Below are positions 15,301-27,510 of a stretch of 64,000 nt of DNA, in pieces. The notes under the pieces are model-generated. The model did not search any database. It was given only the letters and a program-made list of their open reading frames with translations, and had not been told where the DNA came from. Each line of letters starts with the position of its first letter. Positions within the stretch are counted from its first letter, which is position 1. The translations under genes and the position numbers were made by a program. Where the stretch lies: the NCBI GenBank assembly GCA_036583965.1, contig JAZBQD010000027.1, positions 29,953,001 through 30,017,000 of the forward strand. The letters are read 5' to 3'. The stretch is from Prunella strophiata (Eukaryota; Chordata; Aves; Passeriformes; Prunellidae).

Positions 15301-15885
15301 ACAAGCAAGAATTGGCCAAAATACCCATAAATTTAGAATTCTGTCTGTCTTGCTAACCTGAGAGACAGCATAACATTTCAAGAAACCATTAAGATCTTTG
15401 CCCAGAGAAGTTTTGGCTGCCCCATTCCTGCAAGTATTCTATTTAAATAGAGAAATTATATTGATTGCAATGATAGACAGTATGAAATATAGCATGGAAT
15501 TTCCCAGGTAAACATTTCCCCTTGACTATATCAGATGAAAGACACTGTAAATTAAGTGATGAATGAACACAGCAACTTGACTGTAATATTAATTGCAGGT
15601 GCAGGTAAACCACAAATGAAGTGCTGCTATCATATTAATTAGACACCTAACCATGATCTGTTTCTTTAACCAGATTTCCAGGTATGGAAATATAAACCTG
15701 GATTCAGAAATAATGGTGAAAAAACAATTTCCATCTTTTATGACTATTATCAATTCTATACCTACTGTGGCCACATTTTGCCATCATTTGCAGTGAATTT
15801 TGTAATTTGTTACAGCTATTCCTCAGATTAGTCCATCATCCAATATGATATTTTTAGTGCACACAGAACCATGGTAGCTAAGCAA

Positions 15886-15886
<1 letters not shown>

Positions 15887-15939
<53 letters not shown>
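15887..15939. repeat. poly-A homopolymer, 53 bp
   Basis: An uninterrupted run of 53 A, preceded by GCTAAGCAAC and followed by GAGGAAATTGAGG. It is the longest homopolymer in the window. CR1 elements do not carry poly-A tails, and I see no processed-pseudogene body or flanking duplication, so I call it simple sequence. Confidence 0.9.
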
Positions 15940-15944
<5 letters not shown>

Positions 15945-17539
15945 AATTGAGGACTTGATGTTGTCTCAAAATGACCACATTTTATGCTTAACAGGTGTTT
16001 GAAATGGACCCTGCTCATTAAATCCAGCCAGATTTCTGCTGGGTGACCAAACTGTCCTCATTCAGCTGATGGGCTGGTGTTAAAAATGTTACAGCTTCAT
16101 GATTTTGGGAGCTAAATGTTTATTCCACCCCCTGGCTGTCCCTCTGCAGTGTCTGGTTCCCTCCAGCCTCCCTGGGAGGTGAAGTTTCCATGGAGGGAAT
16201 GATGTGGTGCCCAAGCCTTGCATTCCACCTTGGGGGAGCTGCCACCAGAAATATTAAATTAAATGTTAAAGAATAGTTTTTTACAATGGTGATCATCAAT
16301 CCCCAGTGATACACAAGGTGAGTTTACATTAGCTCTGCACTGGAACTTAAAACAACAAATTATGTAAATACAACAGGGTTGAGTCCTGCTTAAGAGGGAG
16401 AAAAGGGCTTAAGTCTCTTTCATCCCTAAATTTCTATCAATAGCATGTAAATCCAGACTGACTTTTTACATTAATGTTAAAAATTGATCTGGATCAAGTA
16501 TTTAGATGGAATGATAGCTTTTACTTCTATGAAAGATTGGATTTTTTTTTTTTTTTCATGCCATAAAAATATTTTTTTTCTTAAAACTCACCTTCAGGCT
16601 GGTTTTGGGAGTTTATAAGAACTCTCTCTCTAGGTAGCTTTTACAAATACTAATAATTCAGATTATCTGGGAGAAATTTGTATGAAAATCATGACCAAAG
16701 ACTGAAAATCCTGGCTAAGGATAACCATGCTGCTTGTAGTCCATATGCCAACAATGCCATCAATTTATGCATTACACTTTCACCCTGGATTTCACCAGTT
16801 AATCTCATGATTTTGAGATTACTGGTCATTAAACTGCCTTAAAAGAGTTCTCCATTTTCTTAAATTTTAGCTGCTTCTGACGTCCACTAAAATTGATATT
16901 AATTCTGGTATTGATAGAAACATTGCCTGTAATTTATTTGATAGAAAAAGAATGAAAAAAAAAAATCTAGTCTTTATTCTGTGTGTGCTTTTAAAGACCT
17001 TCAATGTTTATTTATAGCTTGTCAAGAAACACTACTCAGCAATGTGAGTATGGATTACTAGAAAAAGACACTATATAATTTAACATGAGCCTTTAGATAA
17101 TATTTGTTGTCAGATCCTTTTCTACTTTGACCACTCTTGAAAAGTATATTTTAGAGAACTGAGACATTCTTGAGATGTGTATTACCTATTTGTTTGGTTT
17201 TTTAAAAAAACACAATCAAAATGTCACAGAAATTGTTGAAAGCTTCACTTTCTACAACAATTCTCTATTACATGCCAAGGTAAGACACATTTTAATTTTT
17301 ATTTTATCCCTGAGTTATTCTTTTATCTCAATCACATATTGAACCACTACCTATTTGAGACTGGTTCATTGACTTTATGTTGTAAAAATATTGACTTTGC
17401 AATTCTGAGAGACTATTTCTCCATCTAGTGCTGCAAAACCAGATTATTTTATACAAAATAACCAGAGTACACCATAAATAAGAGACTTTTAAAAACCCCC
17501 ACCAAAATCAACCAATTAAAAAAAAAGGCAAACAAAGCT

Positions 17540-17563
17540 AAAACAAAACAAAACAAAACAAAC
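17540..17563. repeat. (AAAAC)n microsatellite
   Basis: Several tandem AAAAC units, ending AAACCCAAAAC. It resembles in miniature the A/C tracts at 20.4 and 27.4 kb. Confidence 0.8.
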
Positions 17564-20204
17564 CCAAAACTTAAGTTTATCCCTATCTTATCCAAAGTTC
17601 CCTGATGTAATGTGAATTCCAAATTCACTGTCAAAGCCACAATAACTTGGCAAGGGCTCACTGCAACTCACCCACACCTCTTAACCTGTTCCAGGCTAAA
17701 TTGAAGGTTTTGTAGGACATTCAATGTAAAAATTCCCTCTTTGTCATGGAGCATATTAATCCTATTCCTGGAGATTATCTACAGAATTGCATAGATGGAG
17801 ACAGAATGTTAGTTAATGACAACTTCATATTTTTTAAAATCAATTTAAAAGAAAGCAGACCATAAGAAATTGAAGAGTTTATACAGTTTTAAAACTCAAA
17901 CAGGAAATCAACAACAACAACAAAAAATTGGCAAAAAAGAGAAATCCCTGTATTTCCCAAAAAATAACATGGAAAAAAATGCAGGAACACTGAAACATTT
18001 CAACAGTCCACATACTCTTTTCTGTAAATAGCAAGTGAGCAAAGAGTTTCAAGCTCCTTTTTGAGCCAGCACTGCTGATGGCACATCTATCTTTTAGATA
18101 CTGATCCTGGCTTTGGGGTGGTGTAAAACAGGCAGTTCAGCCAGTTTAAAGATACACAAATACTGCATCTCTATTACAAATGTGAATAGGTGTTTTTGGT
18201 AAGTAATATTAATTATAGTGAGAAGTTACCTCATACATTTCTGCAAGTTAAGAACCAAATGCCATCAAAATAATTTTTTTTTATACCTGCTGAATGCAGT
18301 CAGTTGGCAAGAAGTATCCAGATGGATTGTTTGCCATAAGTAAAGGGAAAGGAGATGAATTCTTCTGCAAGAACATTGGCCATTTTGCAGCTTTTATTCT
18401 TCCAACTCTTTATAGGATACAGATAAATTGTGGGAAAATAAGGTTTATTTACTGGCACTATTGAGAGCATTCAGCTGAAAATCTGCAACACAGAACCAGA
18501 AAATATGTTGTTTCTGAAATTGAAAACATATCCCATTTCAGACAATAACCTAATAAACAGGAAAAAAAAATTACTTGAATTGTGGGCTGCAATGGGCAGT
18601 GATTTACACAAAAGGGCAGATAAAAATCTCAAGCCATCAGATGCATGGATGACCACTCAAAAGCAATAAATATGAGGTCTGTGTTTCATGCTAATTGATA
18701 TATTTTTATTGGACAGCTTGTCAGAAAATTCACAGAGACGTAGGCATCCACAAATGAAAAGCCTAATTTTTGAAGGATGCTCAACAGCATTTAGAAATTA
18801 TTTCAGTACAATAACAACCTCAGTAGCTGGGAAGACCTGGGGACAGATGGCTTTGGGACCTTGGAGCACATTTCATGGAATTATCTTTGAGTTATTTAAT
18901 TAAGCAGCTACTATTCCTTGCAACAGAGCCTTTTAGAGGAATCCAAGCACAATCAAGTGGCATTTCTCTGCTTCCCTGCTGACACCCTGGCTCAGTTCAG
19001 AAGCATGAACCAGGGAAGAGTAAGATATTTTTTCTCTCTCTGTTTTGCTGCTGCCCATGTGAAAGGTGTGAAGGGAAGGTGCACACAGACAGAAAGGCTG
19101 TGTAAATTCTTACTGAGCATGCAAGAGACTGTGTGCATTGTAAACATCCAATGGTTGTGCAAAATACAGGTGAATAAAGTCAGAGACATCACTTTAAGAT
19201 TCCTTCAAGAGGCAAGGACACAGAGGACAAAGAGACAACTTGAAGGGCTTCTAAGAAAGACATGGAAATCACCCCTTCCAAACTGGAAATACTCAATTTC
19301 CAGGCAAGAATAGATGTTTGTTAACAGGTGAGGGCCCTTTTAAAAAATATGAAAGGTCTAGATGTGAAAATGTTTGAAACAATAAACCAAAACCTTGTCT
19401 CCAGTATTTCAGACAGGGCTCAACCATGTTCTATCTGGTGACATGTAACAGACCTTTCCTCCTGCTGGCCTTAAATTACTCATTTATCCAGCCCTAGAAA
19501 AGCTGAGAGAATTCAATCTGCACTCAATTCATAAAGCTTGAGCATCACAGAAAAATAATTTCTTTCCCTTGAGCTCCCTCATTTTCCCACCTTCTGGCAC
19601 CACTCCTGCCTGGTATTTCCACTGGAATGGCACCTTTTGGTGGTTCAGGCAACTGCACAAAGAAAGGCATCAGTAAAAGAGAAATAAAAAAAAACCCAAA
19701 CATTTATCCCTTTCCCAGCTGCTGTTTTACTGGACTGCTTTCAGCCTGAACAAGTTTAAGGGTGGCTGTGAGTGGAAAGTAATTTCCATAGATTATTTTT
19801 CAAAGAAAGTGATTTTAGACAGCAGGAGGAAATGATGAATCTTGCATGCAATTTACCCTCCTATGCCAGAAATAATGAAAACTAGGACAAGCTGTTCCAC
19901 AGAAGGATTAGACACTTATCCAAGATTGGAAAACTGTCAGTATCTGTAAACATTTTCAAAAGTTTACACTACACCTGGGAATCTGACTCTTTTGAGTCAT
20001 TTTGGCAGATATGCTCCTTTTCTTAGAATATTTGAAAAGGTCTAGGAGCTTCTATTTCCATAATTTGTGGTTTTTTTGCAAGAAAAATTATTAAAAGGTT
20101 AAAATGCATAACAGCAAATAAAATGTGGGAACAAATGAGAAGACTTTGCTTTACTGAGAATGTTAATTATATCTTTGCAATATTTACAACAGATCAAGAA
20201 AGCA

Positions 20205-20300
20205 AATGTACTGGGTGTAGGTGGCAAGGTTTTGGCAGCAGGGGAGGTGTGTGGGGGGAGAGCTCTGGGCAGAAATGCCAAGGACAGCCTTGGGAAGGAC
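20205..20300 (+). mobile_element. possible LTR fragment (songbird ERV-like)
   Basis: The stretch containing GGTGGCAAGGTTTTGGCAGC followed by a G-rich run resembles the opening part of a common songbird ERVL-type LTR, as I remember it. After about 60-90 bp the similarity fades, and the A/C-only tract begins at about 20369. No termini or target duplication were found. It could instead be unrelated GC-rich sequence. Confidence 0.3.
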
Positions 20301-20368
20301 ACAGACAGAGGCAGCCACTCCCAGCTGCTTCCTCCTGGCTCCACGAGCAAAACTGTGCCCAGGAATGA

Positions 20369-20670
20369 AGAAAAAAACCCCAAAAAACCAAAAACCCAAA
20401 AACCCAAAAAACACCCCCCTCCAAAAAAAACCCAACCAAACAAACAAAAAAACCCCACAAACCAAAAAAAACAAACAAAGAAAAAAAACCCAAAACAACC
20501 AAACAAAAAAACCCCCAAAAACCCCAAAAAACCAAAACCAAAACAAACAAACAAACAAAAAAACCCCCCAAAAACAACAACAACAACAAAACAACAAAAA
20601 CCAACCAACCAACAAACAAACAAACAAAAACACATAAAAAAAAACAAAACCAAAAAAAACCTCCAAAACA
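20369..20670. repeat. A/C-only low-complexity tract, about 300 bp
   Basis: Over about 300 bp the plus strand is nearly all A and C, in units such as CCAAAAAA, CAAA and CAACAA, with very few T or G. The minus strand is therefore almost pure T and G, with repeated G runs of 3-6 at the 20390-20420 end. Stop codons need T on one strand and A on the other, so neither strand can stop. This fully explains the four overlapping open frames of 138-196 codons, which are not genes. Confidence 0.9.
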
Positions 20671-22760
20671 CCAAGGTGAGAAAAGAATGCAGAAGGTGCT
20701 CCAGGTGTCAGAGCCAGGGTTTTAATTAACTTGGTTTGTTTTTCCCAAATCAAGTCTATTTTGACCACCATCATAATTGGTAAGTGATGTTCTTGTCTTT
20801 ATTTTGACCCACAAGATTTTTTTGGCTTATATTGCCTGCCTGTCCTGCTGAGGAGAGCAGCTGGGTGGGAAGCAGCAGCATGTCAAGGTCAATTCCTCAC
20901 AGCAAAAAATGTTCTTTTTTCTTGTGAGCCTTTTTTTTTTAAGGTCCTTCTATATGTGTCACTACTGCCTTTGATTCCTTGGGTTTTTTCCTCCACACTG
21001 CAAGTGCAGTATGCACCAGAGTGAGCCATAATCTTTCTAGCTCATGAAATGAAGGCAGGGAAGAAATGTCAGATTCAGTTCTGTGAGGACTGCCTGCCAG
21101 AATATTAGCATTCTGATCCTTAAAAAAACCGAAGAATCTCTTTGTATTACGACAAAATTTTCATCCTGTTGTTACTAATGCCAGTTAATATTTGCAATTT
21201 GCTCTGCAGCAGCAGTGAGACAGAGCACAGCTCACACACAGAGCCCTGTCATGCCCCTCAGGCGAGTTTCTCAAGTGACAATGTGTTATGTCTTTTGAAA
21301 AGAACAGCAGTTTTGCCAAGAAAACAAAGCAGGAATGAGGCTGGCCAGCATTCAAAACATTCAAATCTCAGAGCAATTTTTTTTGCAGACAGGTTGTGGC
21401 AAAAACAAACCCTCAAGACAACTTTGCACTTTCTGAAGCAGTTGCTCCAAATTTTCCATACTAGCAGATGTAGTGAGTCAAAACCAATGTAAAGATCTCC
21501 ATATGAAAGGTCAGCAAGCCTGCAATTACCACAAAGCTCTGCGTGGGTTGGATTTATGTTCTACATTTCTGCTGATAAAGATTTTAGGAGGTAAGTCTTC
21601 ATACAACGGCATCTTAAAAAGGCACTATTCACTGGAAAAGATAATAATTATGTTGCTAATCATGGCTTCAAAATACAACCATTTTTTAACTGCTTGGCTT
21701 TCTAGACCAAGCCCACATTATTCTGCAGATTAACACTTGGGTTTGGTGCATATGGACTTTGCAAAGCAATGGGTAAAAACCTTACTTTGTTTGAATATAA
21801 AATATATCTGTCTGTGACTTTAAAAAAAATTAGCGTGGCAATCTAGCAGAAGTACTCAAGATATTTTTTTTTTATTGTTAAAATGTTTAATGGTTGTAGC
21901 CACAGTAATGAGGAGATTAATGTCCTCACAAGCTTCAGTTGGTTATTTTGTGTGTAGGCAGACTTGAACCACAAAAGGTGTGGTAGCATTGTGGGTCATG
22001 AAAAGAAGCTGAGTTTGTAGAGATGCTGCCTTAATAATTCAAATCTCTTCTGGAAATGCATTTTGCACCTACCTACCTCTGGACAGTGGCCAGGCTTCTA
22101 AAAATTCCATGCTAAAAGTATAGCAACCAATAAAAAATAGTTGTGGGATAGGTTTCCTGGTTCAAGTACCATGAAAATATTTAGGAGGAAAAAAAGTAAT
22201 GCTTAATTTTTTTTTTTGTGGGCAAAACATTGACAGGCACGTGTTCAAAGGTCATTTGCAGGCCTCAACAAGAGGTGATCATTTGGCATGCTGGTATCCC
22301 AGCATGTGGAGAAATTACTCTGTGATTTCTTAATAAACTGTCCTCTGAAGTACTGCTTGTTTTTTACTGGAATCCTGTTGTTTCAGCTCAGAAGAAACAG
22401 TCAAATGAGTGACGTGAGCTAAATGTCAGTTCTGACAACTGTATTCCACCTGCCAGATTTCTAGTGCACTCTGAAATCAATTTATTTGGTTCCTGTCTCC
22501 AAGTGCTAATCAACTTGCATTTCTGAAGCAACTGCTGCTGAAAGTAAGTAGAAACAATCTTATATATCTGATGTGTTTGGTTTCTTGTCATGTATTTTCT
22601 GATAAAGTGTTGTACATAAAAATACAGAGTAGCTTGTGAAATTACTCAAATCTTCACCCAGAACTGAATCCTAGATAGAGTCCAACTGTGCTTCAAGTTG
22701 GAATCATTGTTGGGTTCTAGGAGATTTCAATCATCCTTGACACTGGCATGTAGTAAAACA
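20671..22760. other. unique sequence, no gene recognised
   Basis: No repeat or gene could be named. A 116-codon open frame (21142-21492) and an 86-codon one (21473-21733) follow each other on the plus strand in different frames. Neither has a recognisable domain. Confidence 0.5.
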
Positions 22761-22762
22761 TC

Positions 22763-22835
22763 AGAGGTTGGACTTGATGATCTTGGAGGTCTTTTCCAAC
22801 CTTGATTCCAACCAATGATTCTCTGATTCTGTGAC
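22763..22835 (+). mobile_element. CR1 LINE, 3'-end fragment
   Basis: The order GGTTGGACTTGATGATCTTG, then GAGGTCTTTTCCAACCTTGA, then a tail of GATTCTCTGATTCTGTGA is a typical CR1 3' terminus on the plus strand. Only the last 70 or so bases are clear, so the copy is 5'-truncated. Confidence 0.9.
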
Positions 22836-23230
22836 CTTTAATAACAGTTAGACCCCTTGTCTTATTTTCTCTCCAGTATTTCAGAAACATTAGTCATGCT
22901 CTGATCCTAAGGCTTGCTCCAAGTCAGACTTGAAGGACTTGGACCAATAGTTTGCAAAATTATTTAATATTACATAAATCTGCAAGGTATTCAGTCATCA
23001 TTGGTGTCTGCTTTCTTTTAATGGGATGGTTCTATCTGAGGTGTAAATATTTTAATCCTAACAGTCCATACAGTGCCCCTTTTGGGCTGGTGACTAAAGC
23101 AGTGCTGGTAACACACCAGTTTGGGCATGGCTGAGCAGAACTTTTAAATAATCAAGGGTGTCTCTTTTTTCCACTCTTTCCCTGCAGCAAGTAGGCTGGG
23201 GATGGACAAGAAAGTGGGAGGGAAGTTCAG

Positions 23231-23622
23231 GACCCAGGACATTCCTCTGGCTGCCCTGGATGCTTTGGGGCCCTGGCAAGGCACAGAGTCAAGAACACCT
23301 GTGCCTTCCATTTTAGTCCATGGGGAAAAATTACCAACTTTGTGTGAGGATTTACAAGCCACAAGAGTTTGAGTAGAGTGATAGTTAATTTGTCACAAGG
23401 TAAAAAAGTAGAATTTTGGGGTTTTAGGAATGGGGGTTCAAGAGGCAAGATGGAGGAATCTGGGTGTGTCCTGTCCTTCTTCTTCTTCTTTTCCTCCATC
23501 TTCTGCTGTGAGTGACACTTTTTGATTGGTTTAGTGTAGAGACAGGCTGTCTAACATAGATGATAGGTAATGGAAAATTATTATAAATAAAGTACACATA
23601 GTTTTTAGCATAAAAAGTTAAC
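23231..23622 (+). mobile_element. ERVK-like provirus 3' end, copy 1 (truncated)
   Basis: This segment matches 29699-30107 closely, from GACCCAGGACATTCCTCTGG to AGTTAAC. A likely LTR start, TGTCACAAGG, lies at 23391, so 23231-23390 would be the 3' internal region and 23391 onward the U3. A TATA-like ATTATAAATAAAG and a (TTC)n run are shared with copy 2. Compared with copy 2 it lacks about 17 bp in the internal part, and it stops abruptly at AGTTAAC, losing the R and U5 regions. The ERVK label is from memory of a common songbird family. No intact viral reading frame is present. Confidence 0.7.
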
Positions 23623-23689
23623 AAGAAGAAACTGTGGAAGACTGACACAGAGAGGGAGATTTAGAGCAGGCAACATTGCTCAGTGACTT

Positions 23690-23875
23690 CTAGAACATGG
23701 GAAGTGATTGCATCATTGTCATCACTCATGTGTGGGTTCTCCCCTCCTCCCTTTTCCCTTTTATTTGCTTATTAAACTATCTTTATCTCAGCTCATGAGT
23801 TTTCTCACCTTTACTGTTCCACATCTCTCCTCCATCCCACGGGGAGTGGCAGGAGTGGGGCTGCTGACCACGGAG
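23690..23875 (+). mobile_element. ERVL-type LTR, 3' fragment
   Basis: The segment carries TATTAAACTATCTTTATCTC, then CATGAGTTTTCTCACCTTTA, then a CTCCATCCCACGGGGAGTGG-like run. In that order these match the R/U5 part of the widespread avian LTR whose consensus ends GGTTAAACCACGACA. The terminal part is missing. It starts shortly after the truncated copy above, so two LTR fragments of different families lie side by side. Confidence 0.65.
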
Positions 23876-24696
23876 AGCCCACTCCATGTGAGGATGTGCA
23901 ACATGTGATGCTTGTGGTTGGTACTTTCTGACTCATTTGCTGTTTGAATTCTCTCAGTGTTTCAAAAGGAGCACCAATGAACAATGAAAAGTGTAAAAGG
24001 ATGTGAAAATCCCTCGAGATTTAAAGATTCTCAGGGTTTCTGATAGTTAAACCATAAATGAGATGGCAAATTCTCCTGGGGCAGTTTCTACTGCAGAAAC
24101 AAATTCCTACAGCTATTTACCATTAGAAAATCAAACTTGAAAAACCTCCCTGGGACCAAAACTGAACAATTCAGAGAATATAATCTATTTGCTCTTAGAT
24201 CTGAGGATATCTGAGTAAAACTATGACACATTAACAGAGTAAAATGAAGGTTTAGCACTAACAGACCACTACAGCTGTATTCAAGCAGACTGAAAGTTTA
24301 CCCATAACAATTTTTCCTAGATATGAGCCAGTGGCCATTCCACAAAAACACCATGGCACCTTTTTATGTGTTGCATGCAGCTTTTCTTCTGGAAAAAAAG
24401 AAAAAATGTCAAGAAAACATAAAACTCCATCAGAGCCCAAACTTCAGTAGAGAGTATCAGATATTTTCTGGTGGATATCACTGTTACTGATTGTAATACT
24501 TTTTTAAAGCATTAAAAAATTTAGTCCTAGAAGAGCTGTTCTAAATCAAGTTTTCATTTAGAAAAGGCCAAATTCTTTCTTATTTTTATATGCAAGCCTC
24601 TCTGTGCTTTTTTCTTGTCAGGAACTCTCCTTCCATTTCAATTTTATTGTAATGAAGCTGAAACTGGCCTTTTTCACTTTAATATGTACACAACAG
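23876..24696. other. unique sequence, no feature recognised
   Basis: Nothing beyond AT-rich single-copy-looking DNA was seen. The polypyrimidine stretch ending TTTTTTTCTTGTCAG at about 24621 is a possible alternative splice acceptor for the candidate exon that follows. Confidence 0.5.
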
Positions 24697-24858
24697 ATTG
24701 AGACTCTAACAGTAAGAAAAGCTTTGAAAGAATTCCTACTAATACAAAAAGGACAGTTTGTTGAAGAAATGAAAGATTGGAGCCAATTATACAGCATGGC
24801 TGCTGTAAATTTATTTCAAATACAGCATCAAATACATTCTATTCCATCCACTTATCCT
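24697..24858 (+). other. candidate coding exon, gene unknown
   Basis: A 162-bp segment (54 codons, no stop) is preceded by a pyrimidine-rich tract and ACAACAG, and followed by a strong donor, CCT|GTAAGT. Both ends are phase 0, so skipping or including it would keep frame. The predicted peptide starts IETLTVRKALKEF and includes MKDWSQLYSMAAVNLFQ. It looks like a helical, charged soluble protein, but I do not recognise the family. The frame is also open upstream to 24604 and downstream to 24888. In 64 kb of AT-rich DNA such a combination can occur by chance, so this stays a candidate. Confidence 0.25.
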
Positions 24859-27412
24859 GTAAGTTTAAAATATGACTCATATACATGAATCATATTTTTT
24901 TCCTTGATTTGCCCCCTAAAATTTCTGGCAATTCCTACATTAACCTGGGGATAATTATTAAGCAAAAGAGGTAGACAAAGGCAGACTCACAGGAACCTGA
25001 TGAAGCCTTTAGAGTGACAAAGGCATGCAAGATCCAAAGATGCTACCCACTTCCTTTGCAGGCTCCAAAGTTTCTCCAATTCTACTTACACAAGTTCTAA
25101 TCAAAGGACAAAAATTAATCTGGAGTTATCTGCTTTGTAGGTCAGCACTTTCGGTTACTTGGAAAGAGAAAATAGATCATTAAAAGGGATATATCAGCAG
25201 GAGAACAGGTTGAAAGTGCTTTAGGAAAATGAAAAAGAAATAAAAGTAAAGTTGCACAGAAGATGAACCTTTCCACCTCATGATCTGCCCAGCATACACT
25301 GGGGCATATCCTACTGGCAAGTGTGTAAAAACCTCTTGGTTCCCAGAAAGTTAGGTACAAATTTGCCTCTAAAGGCTGAGTAATATGACTTCCATGCTAC
25401 CATCAGTCTTTTATCTTCCTGTTTTTATTTGGGGTGGAGAGAACATATCTTTTTTGTAAAAATAAGTCTTTGTTGGAGAGGTGGTGTTTCTCAATCACAC
25501 TCCATATTCCAGCTTCAGCACCAGACCTGAGGGAACACATTTTTCTAGTCACTTAAACCTGATCTTTGTCCCCTGATTCTCTAAGTTCACATTAAAAGAG
25601 AATTTGAGCAGAGCTGCCTTTCCAGACAGACAGCACAAAGTGAGAGACAGCTGTTCTTGATTTCCTCCAGCATATATAAATTGCCTGGCACATCTTCATC
25701 AATATTACACACAGAATTCTCAGCAGCCATCACAAACATGAACACAAAGAACTGAGAGAGCTTCCAAGACAGGATGTTATTTTTGGATGACAAATTTGCA
25801 ATGCCTTCTGCAGATCTAGAAAGCTTTCATGATAATTGTAAACGAGTATCAAAAACCTATGCAAATGTACAAGATATTTTTAATTTTCTCTGCGTGTAGG
25901 AAGACAAGGAGAAGGCAATAGGGACAAAAACCTGAGAGAAACATTGATTTAAGTGTTCTGCCAAGTCTGTTTTAAATTACAACAGAGCTATTATATGTTC
26001 AGTTTCCATGCTGTGTATTGGTACCCTTGCTCAAATATAGTCTTCCAAATGCAGTTTTCAGTCATGAATAATTCTGTCATCTGGTAGTCAGCTGAAATGT
26101 GGCATTAACCATACTGTCAACTGCTAATATTATAGGTTACTTTGCAAATAAATAACAACTGCTTTGAAAAAAATAAAGCATAAAAGGCATAGATGCATTT
26201 TTATGAAAGCATAAAATGTTTATCCTTTATATCCTTCTTCTACTTTTATCATTTCATGAATGGGTAGCAATTGGTAAAATTTTCTTCCTTCTTTCTTATG
26301 GCTGGTGCCACTCTGGCCCAGTGCCTTACATCATGATGTAAAATTAATCAAAATGTTCACATCAGGTTCAACAATTATAGAAATCCCTCAACTCAACCAA
26401 CTATTGTCATTCAAATAATTTGTTAAACTGAATTATGTTGCTCATATGCAGTCTTTTCATTAATATATATTTCTTCAAATGCACTTAAATCAGAATTCAT
26501 CACATTAAGGTCGTGACACTCCTGCAATTTGGTTTTACAGAAGTAGCTTTCATTAACAACAGGGTGATGACCTTAGCTTTGAGTTTTCTGGTTCTGACAG
26601 TTTGTGCTACAATTTTAATGAGATTTAAAACCAGGCTTTTCAGCACTGCATTCTTTAAACAGTGTTCTTAACAGCTGCAATTTCCTCTGTGCAATCCATT
26701 AACAGTTCCCAGCCCTTTCCAACTGAACCAGTGACAGACACTTGTTTAACTCTCTGATGGCCTTTAAGAGATGTAGTCATAAATGTTTCTGTCCCAGTGA
26801 TGCCATTTAGTTTGATTAATATGCAGCAATCACTGCAGAGATGTTTCTCAGCTTTGCAGAAAATGATGTGCATGAAGCAAGGACAGAAGCTATAACCTGA
26901 AAATATCCACTAAGCACCAGAAGGGGATAAACTGCCACTGTTTGTAATCATTGCACTCATTGTTTACCCTGTGTTGTTCTGAAACTCTTGGGTTTGTGTA
27001 AAGACAAGCTTATGTTTAGGTGTGAGAGCAGATGGAAGCTAAAGTTTCAGTAACTGTGTCTTTTTAGCATGCAGAAGACAAAACTTTGTCTGATGTCAGA
27101 AACAGATGGAAACTATTACTGCCTATCACAATACAGATATTACTAATTTCCTGTTCTAGAAATCTGGCAGGATCATACATAAGAACTTTTTAGAAATATC
27201 CAGCTATCTAAAGCCTGTGGAACCATGAGACATGTGTAACATTCAAAACATCAACCAAAATAATACTAAAAGCCCTTCCACAAGCCTGAAGAGTACTTTA
27301 TCAAGTCTAAATACATATATTCCAATGCATTTGAATCACCCCTTAGGTAAAAATAATAAATCAGAAAGAACTACTCTGATGGGATAAATCACAGCATGTC
27401 TTTTACTAATAG
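24859..27412. other. unique AT-rich sequence, no feature recognised
   Basis: No repeat, LTR or exon could be supported on either strand. Open frames here are 60-72 codons at most and look random. Confidence 0.5.
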
Positions 27413-27510
27413 CAAAAAAAAAAAAAAAAAAGAAAACAAAAAAACAAACAAACAAACAAACAAAAAAAACCCAACCAACCAACCAACCAAAAAAAACTAA
27501 AAAACCCTAG
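27413..27510. repeat. A-rich then (CAAA)n/(CCAA)n tract
   Basis: A run of about 19 A passes into AACAAACAAACAAACAAAC and then CCAACCAACCAACCAACC. Composition is almost only A and C on the plus strand, a smaller relative of the tract at 20.4 kb. Confidence 0.9.

Larger units (their letters stand above)
12386..20200. other. AT-rich unique sequence, no gene recognised
   Basis: No exon, LTR or CR1 piece could be supported. It contains the 53-bp poly-A run at 15887-15939, an (AAAAC)n run near 17540-17563 and T runs such as 16542-16556. The longest open frame is 131 codons (18918-19313, plus strand). It shows no recognisable domain, and a second frame is open on the other strand over part of it, so I treat it as chance. 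Confidence 0.55.

Noticed and set aside
18918..19313. 131-codon plus-strand open frame
   Set aside because: No recognisable domain, no splice or promoter context, and an overlapping open frame on the other strand. Length alone is not enough in 64 kb.
20099..20774. Open frames of 138-196 codons on both strands
   Set aside because: They cross an A/C-only tract where no stop codon can occur on either strand. The translations are low-complexity runs of K/P/N/Q or F/G/V/L.
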